Both the position numbers and the translations under genes were made by a program. 9,044 bases of DNA, taken from contig JACQRF010000025.1 in the NCBI GenBank assembly GCA_016206635.1, forward strand, positions 1 through 9,044, read 5' to 3'. Below the pieces are notes generated by a model that was given only the letters and a program-made list of their open reading frames with translations, made no database searches and was not told the origin of the DNA. This stretch comes from Candidatus Omnitrophota bacterium (lineage in GTDB: Bacteria > Omnitrophota > Gorgyraeia > 1-14-0-20-64-10 > JACQQZ01). Positions 1 through 4,063 of the stretch are shown one piece after another (the stretch's first letter is position 1; each line of letters begins with the position of its first letter).

Positions 1-1
1 C

Positions 2-97
2 CTCTCCTACCCCCGCGACAATCCCTCGAAGACCAGTTTTGAGCCGTGGCATTGGCACTACGAGCCCCCCGATGCGACGGCCACCGGCGGTGGGTGA
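2..97 (+). CDS. 3' end of an M15-family (LAS-type) D-alanyl-D-alanine carboxypeptidase/peptidase, partial
   Basis: This frame is open from the left edge and stops with TGA at 95-97; about 31 residues are visible. They contain SYPRDNP followed by FEPWHWHYEPP. This matches the C-terminal signature of M15/VanY-type D,D-carboxypeptidases, which typically read SYP...EPWHxRY. In that family the Glu of ExWH (codon 41-43) is the catalytic base and the His (codon 50-52) is a zinc ligand, so the enzyme would trim peptidoglycan stem peptides in the periplasm. Only the tail is present, so the signal peptide and the upstream SxHxxGxAxD motif cannot be checked. The tail after the motif is short and Gly/Ala/Thr-rich. 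The permease gene begins about 22 bp after the stop on the same strand, so the two may be co-transcribed. The family call rests on one motif but it is a distinctive one. Confidence 0.6.
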   Translation, partial: LSYPRDNPSKTSFEPWHWHYEPPDATATGGG

Positions 98-106
98 ACC
101 GACGGG

Positions 107-111
107 GGAGG
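107..111 (+). promoter_or_regulatory. Shine-Dalgarno sequence that decides the permease start
   Basis: GGAGG at 107-111 lies within a GGGGGAGG run and is 8 nt before a TTG codon at 120. The upstream in-frame alternatives (TTG 39, ATG 72, GTG 90) have no comparable Shine-Dalgarno and overlap the preceding peptidase gene. This favours TTG 120 as the start of the APC permease. Confidence 0.5.
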
Positions 112-119
112 CGGCCCCG

Positions 120-1406
120 TTGCGTCGGGTGCTGGGTCTGCGCGACGCGACGGCGCTGGTCGTCGGCTGCATCGTCGGGGCGGGGATCTTCCGGGTGGCG
201 GCGCCGGTCGCCCGACACCTGGACTCGCCCGGGTTGATTCTCTTCGCGTGGGTCATCGGCGGTCTGTTGTCCTTCTGCGGCGCGCTGTGCTACGCCGAGT
301 TGGGGGCCGCGTACCCCAAGGCCGGCGGTGATTACGTCTATCTGACGCGCGCGTATGGCCGGCTGACGGGGTTTCTCTTCGGCTGGACCAAGGTGTTCAT
401 CGAGCGGACCGGGACGATCGCGATCTTGGCCTTCGTGTTCGCCGAGTACCTGGGCGGCTTGCTCGGCTACGGATCGCTCGGCATGCGCGGTGTCGCCACC
501 GCAGCGGTGCTTGGGCTGACGGCCGCCAATGTCGCCGGCGTCGAACATGGCAGCCGCGTGCAAACCGTGATGACCGGCGTCAAGATCGCCGCGCTGCTGG
601 CGATCGTGGCCGTCGGGTGGTGGGCCCGGCAGCCGGTGCTGGCGTTCTGGCCGTCGGCCTGGGATGCGTCCACGATCTCGTCGCTCGGGGTCGCGCTGGT
701 ATTTATCCTCTGGACGTACGGCGGATGGACCGAGTCGGCCTATGTCGCGGAGGAAGTGCGCGACCCGGCGCGCACCGTGCCGTGGTCGATCGTGCTGGGG
801 CTGGCGGCCGCCACCGCGCTCTACCTCCTGGTCAATCTGGTGTATCTCTTGGTGATTCCGACGGGTGAGATGGCGCAGACGCCGCTGGTGGCCGCGGAGG
901 TGATGCGCCGGGCGCTCGGCCCGTGGGGCGGCGCCCTGACGGCGATGATGGTGATGGCCTCGGCGTTCGGGGCGCTGAACGGCTACCTGCTGACCAGCGG
1001 CCGGATCTTGATGGCGATGGGGCGGGACCACCCGTGCCTGGCGCGCTGGGGCGTCGTGCATCCTCGGTACGCGACCCCGCACGCCGCCCTCTGGCTCAAT
1101 GCGGCCCTCGCGATCGCGTTGATTTGGACCGGCACGCTGGATGCCATCGTCACGTACACCACCGTCGTGATCTCCGTGTTCTACGGGATGGCGGCGTTCG
1201 CAGTGATCCGCCTTCGCCGTCTCGACCCCGACACCCCGCGGCCATATCGGACGTGGGGGTACCCGGTCGTGCCGTGCCTCTTCCTGATCTCGATGGCGTG
1301 GCTGGTACTCGACGTGACGTTCCACCGCCCCGGCGAATGCGTGATCGGCTTCGCCCTCCTCGCCGCCGGCCTCCTGTTCTACCGCCGCGCGGGCCAGCCC
1401 CCTTGA
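120..1406 (+). CDS. APC-superfamily amino acid permease
   Basis: The product is a 428-aa inner-membrane transporter of the APC (amino acid-polyamine-organocation) superfamily, expected to move amino acids or related compounds by symport or exchange. It starts RRVLGLRDATALVVG and has the unwound TM1 motif VGCIVGAGIF at about residues 15-24. The TM6 region WTYGGWTESAYVAEE then RDPARTVP at about 198-221 is typical of LAT/APC permeases. About twelve hydrophobic segments are spread over the whole length, matching the family's usual 420-480 aa. I chose TTG 120 because GGAGG lies 8 nt upstream and the start then falls just before the conserved LGL.DA segment. TTG 39, ATG 72 and GTG 90 are in frame but lack a Shine-Dalgarno and overlap the preceding stop. 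The substrate cannot be read from sequence. The TGA stop (1404-1406) lies inside the -35 box of the next promoter. Confidence 0.9.
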   Translation: MRRVLGLRDATALVVGCIVGAGIFRVAAPVARHLDSPGLILFAWVIGGLLSFCGALCYAELGAAYPKAGGDYVYLTRAYGRLTGFLFGWTKVFIERTGTIAILAFVFAEYLGGLLGYGSLGMRGVATAAVLGLTAANVAGVEHGSRVQTVMTGVKIAALLAIVAVGWWARQPVLAFWPSAWDASTISSLGVALVFILWTYGGWTESAYVAEEVRDPARTVPWSIVLGLAAATALYLLVNLVYLLVIPTGEMAQTPLVAAEVMRRALGPWGGALTAMMVMASAFGALNGYLLTSGRILMAMGRDHPCLARWGVVHPRYATPHAALWLNAALAIALIWTGTLDAIVTYTTVVISVFYGMAAFAVIRLRRLDPDTPRPYRTWGYPVVPCLFLISMAWLVLDVTFHRPGECVIGFALLAAGLLFYRRAGQPP

Positions 1407-1431
1407 CAGCGACGGGGTGATGCGGTATACT
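1403..1431 (+). promoter_or_regulatory. Consensus sigma70 promoter of the 1438-1653 leader
   Basis: The -35 box TTGACA (1403-1408) and the -10 box TATACT (1426-1431) are separated by exactly 17 bp, essentially the sigma70 consensus, in otherwise GC-rich DNA. The predicted transcription start is about 1437-1438. The -35 box contains the TGA stop codon of the upstream permease gene (1404-1406). The promoter therefore reads into the leader and the 87-aa gene independently of the permease. Confidence 0.85.
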
Positions 1432-1454
1432 CTGGTGCTGTACCACTCAATACC

Positions 1455-1595
1455 ATGGCGACGACACAGTCCGTTTCGGTAGCGAAGACGCTCACGATCA
1501 TGGCGCGTGCCATGTGGCAGGGGACCATTCTGTCCCGCCATATGCGGTTCTGCGCCAAGTACCCGGTCGTGGGCGCGGAGGTTCGCTCGCCGTAA
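1455..1595 (+). CDS. Possible 46-aa leader peptide
   Basis: An ATG frame of 46 codons ends at TAA 1593-1595, about 17 nt downstream of the predicted transcription start. No Shine-Dalgarno is visible before it. The product begins MATTQSVSVAKTLT and ends GAEVRSP; it has no run of one amino acid, one Trp and four Met, and no recognisable domain. Its first five residues equal those of the 87-aa protein encoded downstream, and the DNA around both starts matches at 18 of 21 positions. Two of the three differences are synonymous, which mildly supports coding. The frame covers both strands of the central helix of the leader RNA, so its translation would change folding. It may be a true leader peptide, a small gene or a chance frame in a structured RNA. 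Confidence 0.35.
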   Translation: MATTQSVSVAKTLTIMARAMWQGTILSRHMRFCAKYPVVGAEVRSP

Positions 1596-1622
1596 GTCAT
1601 CAGTAAGACCGAGACCCTTCGC

Positions 1623-1653
1623 AGCCCACGATCACGCGATCGTGGGCTTTTTT
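1623..1653 (+). terminator. Intrinsic terminator, perfect 11-bp stem
   Basis: AGCCCACGATC (1623-1633) and GATCGTGGGCT (1638-1648) form an 11-bp perfect stem with a 4-nt ACGC loop, followed by a T run through 1653. It ends the promoter-1403 transcript but lies upstream of the 87-aa gene, which has no promoter of its own that I can see. Conditional termination is therefore plausible. Confidence 0.85.
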
Positions 1654-1686
1654 ATTGTCACGGAGTCAATGAGAGGAGAATGGACC

Positions 1687-1950
1687 ATGGCAACGACTCA
1701 GGCCCGCCACAACGAAGGCGGGCAGGCGCGGGCCGCCCCCGATGAGGTGGCGGAGCTTCACCCGGTCGCAGTGACCGCCCTCCTTTATTTGCAGGAGGCC
1801 CTGCGGGGGGAACGATATGAAGAGTGCGCTGGCTACGTCGCGGTGGCTCAGGAGTTCGGCGCGCCGGACCTCGAAGTCTACGGTGTGCTGGCGGAGCCGA
1901 GGCGGTCACTCAAGGCGCAGCGGGCGGCCCACGCCCTGGGGTTCCGATGA
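1687..1950 (+). CDS. 87-aa protein of unknown function downstream of a putative attenuator
   Basis: I do not recognise this 87-aa protein. ATG 1687 is preceded by AGGAG (1674-1678) with 8-nt spacing, a textbook ribosome site. The in-frame ATG 1669 and GTG 1507 are rejected because they precede that site or run through the terminator. Residues 1-25 are polar and probably disordered (MATTQARHNEGGQ...). Residues 26-62 look like two amphipathic helices (HPVAVTALLYLQEALRGE and YEECAGYVAVAQEFGA), and the tail is basic (PRRSLKAQRAAHALGFR). There is no signal peptide, membrane segment or metal motif; the single Cys is at residue 48. A small helical adaptor or regulator would fit, but that is a guess. 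Transcription appears to require readthrough of the terminator at 1623-1653. Confidence 0.75.
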   Translation: MATTQARHNEGGQARAAPDEVAELHPVAVTALLYLQEALRGERYEECAGYVAVAQEFGAPDLEVYGVLAEPRRSLKAQRAAHALGFR

Positions 1951-1951
1951 G

Positions 1952-1980
1952 TTGGGAGATGGGGACAGCCGTGGTACACT
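1952..1980 (+). promoter_or_regulatory. Probable greA promoter
   Basis: TTGGGA (1952-1957) and TACACT (1975-1980) are 17 bp apart, directly after the stop of the 87-aa gene (1948-1950). The predicted transcription start is at or within a base or two of the greA ATG (1987). There is no room for a Shine-Dalgarno and none is seen, so the mRNA would be leaderless. Confidence 0.6.
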
Positions 1981-1986
1981 GTCGCC

Positions 1987-2454
1987 ATGCCTGAGCAAAC
2001 CTATCTCACGCGGGCGGGGCTCGCCAAGCTCCAGCAAGAAGCAGAGACGTTGCAGCGCGAGAAGCGTCGTCTCTCGGAAGAGGTGGGGCGGGCGGCTCAA
2101 CTGGGCGATCTGCGCGAGAACGCGGAGTACGCGGCGGCCAAGGAGAAGCTCCAGCAGGTGCTGGATCGGCTGAACGACCTGTCGTGGAAGCTGGCCCACG
2201 TGAGCATCGTGGACGATCTGCCGGTGCGGGACGGCACGGCGGCGCTCGGCTGCCGCGTGACGGTGAAAGACCCGTCTGGCCGCGAACAGATCTTTACGTT
2301 GGTCGGTCCGGATGAAGCCGATCCGGCGACCGGCCATCTGTCCATCGCGTCGCCCATCGGGAAGGCGCTGCTGGGCCAGAAAGCCCAGGCGGCGGTGAAG
2401 GTCCAATTGCCGGCCGGCCCCAAAACGTTTCAGATCCTCTCGATCCGCCGCTGA
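1987..2454 (+). CDS. greA: Transcript cleavage/elongation factor GreA
   Basis: This 155-aa protein is full length for GreA (about 158 aa). GreA inserts its coiled coil into the RNA polymerase secondary channel and stimulates cleavage of backtracked RNA. The N-terminal coiled coil spans about residues 8-75 and carries the diagnostic tip GDLRENAEY at 40-48, with acidic D41 and E44 at the positions used by E. coli GreA. The C-terminal FKBP-like domain contains LVGPDEAD near 103-110 and SPIGKALLGQ at about 119-128. The usual Gly-Asp step after ALLG is replaced by KAQAA, a minor divergence. The start ATG 1987 has no Shine-Dalgarno; a promoter at 1952-1980 would initiate at this ATG. The stop codon overlaps the next gene by one base (TGATG), indicating co-transcription with the 131-aa orphan. 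Confidence 0.95.
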   Translation: MPEQTYLTRAGLAKLQQEAETLQREKRRLSEEVGRAAQLGDLRENAEYAAAKEKLQQVLDRLNDLSWKLAHVSIVDDLPVRDGTAALGCRVTVKDPSGREQIFTLVGPDEADPATGHLSIASPIGKALLGQKAQAAVKVQLPAGPKTFQILSIRR

Positions 2455-2849
2455 TGGCGAGTGGCGTCGCCGGCGACATGTCTTCCGAACTCTTCATCAC
2501 CGTAGATCCCAATCCCAATTGCGAGGCGGTCGACGGCATGGTCTACCATGCGCTGGCGGTGCTGCCGCCCGTGGTCCGCATGCGCGCCACCCATCAGGGC
2601 CGGGACGCGCTGTGGTGGGTCACGGGTGTCGAGCCGAACGGGCAGTGGCGTCCGGTCCGCGCGTACAAGATCACCGATTCCGGATCGGGCGTCGCCTACC
2701 TCATCGCCGGCGGGGCCTGGGGCTTGCGCTTTGCGCTAAGCGACACCCCGCCGCGCTGGGATCTGGCCGATCCGACCCAGTGGGGGGAACCGTACAAGAT
2801 TTACGGGGACACCCAACACCTGGTGTTTGAGCGCGAAGTTTCTCCTTGA
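2454..2849 (+). CDS. 131-aa protein of unknown function coupled to greA
   Basis: I do not recognise a family. The ATG at 2454 shares one base with the greA stop (TGATG), so translation by reinitiation is likely; no independent Shine-Dalgarno is visible. ATG 2478 is an alternative giving a product 8 residues shorter. The protein is rich in aromatic residues and short alternating hydrophobic stretches (for example DALWWVTGVEPNGQWRPV and YLIAGGAWGLRFAL), which suggests a compact, mostly beta cytoplasmic fold. There is no signal peptide and no predicted membrane helix. It has one Cys (residue 23) and an acidic C-terminal third. Its TGA (2847-2849) lies inside the -35 box of the cold-shock promoter. 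Base composition matches its neighbours and gives no sign of recent transfer. Confidence 0.8.
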   Translation: MASGVAGDMSSELFITVDPNPNCEAVDGMVYHALAVLPPVVRMRATHQGRDALWWVTGVEPNGQWRPVRAYKITDSGSGVAYLIAGGAWGLRFALSDTPPRWDLADPTQWGEPYKIYGDTQHLVFEREVSP

Positions 2850-2873
2850 CATTTTCCGATCGCTGATTATAGT
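2846..2873 (+). promoter_or_regulatory. Sigma70 promoter of the cold-shock gene
   Basis: TTGACA (2846-2851) and TATAGT (2868-2873) are separated by 16 bp, with A/T-rich sequence unusual for this window. The predicted start is about 2880, leaving a leader of roughly 105 nt before the cold-shock ATG (2988). The -35 box includes the TGA of the upstream gene. Confidence 0.8.
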
Positions 2874-2879
2874 GGCACT

Positions 2880-2987
2880 CGTTACCATGAGACGTGGCAG
2901 GCTTCTCGACCGTCAGCCGTTCGAAGCTGGCGGTTTTGTCGTATCTGGCAAGCCCTCGCTGACGTCTAACCTGTAGGAGAATGTCGA
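2880..2987 (+). promoter_or_regulatory. Cold-shock gene leader with alternative stems and a 29-codon upstream frame
   Basis: The leader contains CCGTCAGC (2910-2917), which pairs over 8 bp (one G-U) with GCTGGCGG (2926-2933), extendable by the flanking A2909-T2934 pair. TTTT (2934-2937) overlaps the end of this stem, a weak terminator-like hairpin. CGTCAGC (2911-2917) is also perfectly complementary over 7 bp to GCTGACG (2958-2964), so the two folds exclude each other. An ATG frame of 29 codons runs 2887-2976 and its TAG overlaps the AGGAGA ribosome site (2975-2980). Long structured leaders that change fold with temperature are known for E. coli cspA; this is a comparable arrangement, not a recognised homologous element. 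Confidence 0.4.
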
Positions 2988-3191
2988 ATGGCACGTGGAG
3001 TTGTCAAATGGTTCAGCGACCAGAAGGGCTATGGGTTTCTCACCCCGGAGAACGGCAAGGACGTGTTCGTGCACTACTCCGCCATCCAGGGTGACGGGTT
3101 CAAGACGCTCCGCGAGGGCGAGGCGGTCGAGTTTGAGATCGTCCAGGGCCCCAAAGGTCAGCAAGCGGCCAACGTCACGAAAGTGGCCTAA
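2988..3191 (+). CDS. cspA: Cold-shock domain protein, CspA family
   Basis: This 67-aa single cold-shock-domain protein has the family's usual length. CspA-type proteins bind single-stranded RNA and DNA and act as RNA chaperones or antiterminators. RNP1 is KGYGFL (residues 13-18) and RNP2 is VFVHYS (26-31); the N-terminal GVVKWFSDQKGYGF and the downstream FKTLREGEAVEFE are standard. AGGAGA at 2975-2980, 7 nt upstream, fixes ATG 2988. The gene has its own promoter, a long leader and its own terminator, so it is a monocistronic unit. Whether it is cold-induced or constitutive cannot be told from sequence, though the leader length and alternative stems make regulation plausible. The symbol indicates family membership only. 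Confidence 0.95.
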   Translation: MARGVVKWFSDQKGYGFLTPENGKDVFVHYSAIQGDGFKTLREGEAVEFEIVQGPKGQQAANVTKVA

Positions 3192-3211
3192 CGCCGTTCT
3201 GAGCCGTTCCG

Positions 3212-3246
3212 CGCCCCCGAGTTCGCGAGAGCTCGGGGGCGTTTTT
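3212..3246 (+). terminator. Intrinsic terminator of the cold-shock gene
   Basis: CGCCCCCGAG (3212-3221) pairs with CTCGGGGGCG (3232-3241) over 10 bp. Two further inner pairs (one T-G) leave a 6-nt loop, and TTTTT (3242-3246) follows. It lies 20 nt after the cspA stop codon. Confidence 0.9.
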
Positions 3247-3266
3247 GTGTCCGCCCCGACGAGGGC

Positions 3267-3295
3267 TTGACCGGGCCGGCGCCGCGAGCGACAAT
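3267..3295 (+). promoter_or_regulatory. Possible promoter of the response regulator-protease operon
   Basis: TTGACC (3267-3272) and GACAAT (3290-3295) are 17 bp apart, between the cspA terminator and ATG 3305. The predicted start is near 3302, only a few bases before the start codon, and no Shine-Dalgarno is visible. This implies a leaderless or near-leaderless message. Confidence 0.45.
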
Positions 3296-3304
3296 GGCCA
3301 TACG

Positions 3305-4063
3305 ATGCCTTCTGCCCTGACCCTTTTGATCGTGGATGATGAGGCCCTCGTCGTGGAGATGCTGCAGCGATATCTCCAGGCGAAAGGCTATGACGTCCGA
3401 GGGGCCGGGCGGGTGGATGAGGCGCTGGCGGTGTACCAAACCTGGCGTCCCGCGCTCGTGTTGCTCGACATCCGATTGCCGGACGGCTCGGGGCTGGCAT
3501 TGCTCCGGCAGATCCGAGCTTTGAATCGTCGGGCCCACGTGGTCGTCGTGACGGCGGCGCATGAGCTGGAGTGCCGCCAGGAGGCGTTGGCGGCGGGGGC
3601 CGCCGCCTTCGCGTTCAAACCGATCGAGGTCACGGCGTTGGACCGGATCCTGCGGGCCGCCGCCGGGGTGCCGCCGCCGGCCGGGGATCCCGCCCATCCG
3701 GCCGTGATGGTGCTGGATGATGAAGCGGAGGTCCGCCTCAGCATCAAATTCTATCTGATCGGCCACGGCTTGCGCGTCACCGACGCGGCGACGGCCGAGG
3801 AAGCGTTGGCGCTCCTGCGGTCCGTGCAACCGACCCCCCAAATCCTCGTGCTCGATCTGGCGCTCCCGAAGATGAGCGGGATCGACTTCCTCAAGGCGGT
3901 CCGGCAGGCGCGCCCCGAATTGTGCGTCGTCGTCCTGACCGGATTCCCCGGGCTGGCGTTGCGCGAGCAGGCCGAGCAGTTGGGGGTGCAGCGGTTCCTG
4001 CGAAAGCCAGTATCGCTCCAGGCGTTGGAACAGACGATCCGGGAGGTGGCCCCCCATGGGTAA
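3305..4063 (+). CDS. Twin-receiver (REC-REC) response regulator without an output domain
   Basis: This 252-aa protein consists of two CheY-like receiver domains and nothing else. REC1 (about 5-118) has acidic pocket D11/D12, phospho-acceptor D55 in LLDIRLPDG, T83 and K105 (KP). REC2 (about 132-250) has D138/D139, D184 in LVLDLALPKM, T212 and K234 (KP). Both sites look intact, so both domains could be phosphorylated. A short Pro/Gly/Ala linker (121-132) joins them. There is no DNA-binding, enzymatic or GGDEF domain and no kinase gene nearby, so it probably acts by protein-protein contact or as a phosphorelay element. ATG 3305 is chosen over the longer GTG 3245 frame, which would start inside the cspA terminator. 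It overlaps the protease gene by 8 nt, suggesting translational coupling. Confidence 0.9.
   Translation: MPSALTLLIVDDEALVVEMLQRYLQAKGYDVRGAGRVDEALAVYQTWRPALVLLDIRLPDGSGLALLRQIRALNRRAHVVVVTAAHELECRQEALAAGAAAFAFKPIEVTALDRILRAAAGVPPPAGDPAHPAVMVLDDEAEVRLSIKFYLIGHGLRVTDAATAEEALALLRSVQPTPQILVLDLALPKMSGIDFLKAVRQARPELCVVVLTGFPGLALREQAEQLGVQRFLRKPVSLQALEQTIREVAPHG

Larger units (their letters stand above)
1438..1653 (+). ncRNA. Candidate structured leader RNA / transcription attenuator
   Basis: This would be the ~215-nt transcript between the consensus promoter and the intrinsic terminator. By hand it folds into six nested, co-linear helices: 1473-1480/1608-1615 (8 bp), 1481-1486/1582-1587 (6 bp), 1489-1499/1565-1575 (11 bp, two G-U), 1501-1507/1551-1557 (7 bp, last G-U), 1511-1518/1537-1544 (8 bp, one G-U) and 1521-1525/1532-1536 (5 bp, hexaloop). 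Segment 1565-1574 can instead pair over 10 bp (one G-U) with 1624-1633, the 5' arm of the terminator, giving a mutually exclusive antiterminator. A strong Shine-Dalgarno and the 87-aa gene follow 34 nt after the terminator. I recognise no known RNA family: there is no SRP GGAAGGAAGCAGCC-type motif and no RNase P or tmRNA landmarks. It could be a cis-acting attenuator or riboswitch, a free small RNA (the rod is loosely 6S-like), or simply the message for the 46-codon frame it contains. The pairing is observed; the function is inferred. Confidence 0.5.

Noticed and set aside
923..1420. 165-codon plus-strand frame within the permease gene
   Set aside because: It is out of frame with the APC permease, Arg/Pro/Asp-rich and without recognisable motifs.
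1438..1653. Known small RNA such as 6S RNA, SRP RNA, tmRNA or RNase P RNA
   Set aside because: The rod shape is loosely 6S-like, but no diagnostic sequence of any of these families is present and the gene downstream fits a leader better. A covariance-model search is needed to exclude 6S.
1655..1683. Possible separate promoter for the 87-aa gene (TTGTCA then GAATGG)
   Set aside because: The -10 candidate GAATGG is poor and overlaps the ribosome site; start-site mapping could overturn this.
1507..1686. Longer N-terminus for the 87-aa protein (GTG 1507)
   Set aside because: It would read through the intrinsic terminator; ATG 1687 has an ideal AGGAG site.
2960..2970. E. coli-type cold box in the cspA leader (TGACGTCTAAC)
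   Set aside because: Only the first six bases match well and the position is next to the ribosome site rather than near the 5' end; chance similarity.
3245..3304. Longer N-terminus for the response regulator (GTG 3245)
   Set aside because: It would begin in the T run of the cspA terminator and add 20 residues with no receiver homology; ATG 3305 starts directly before LLIVDDE.
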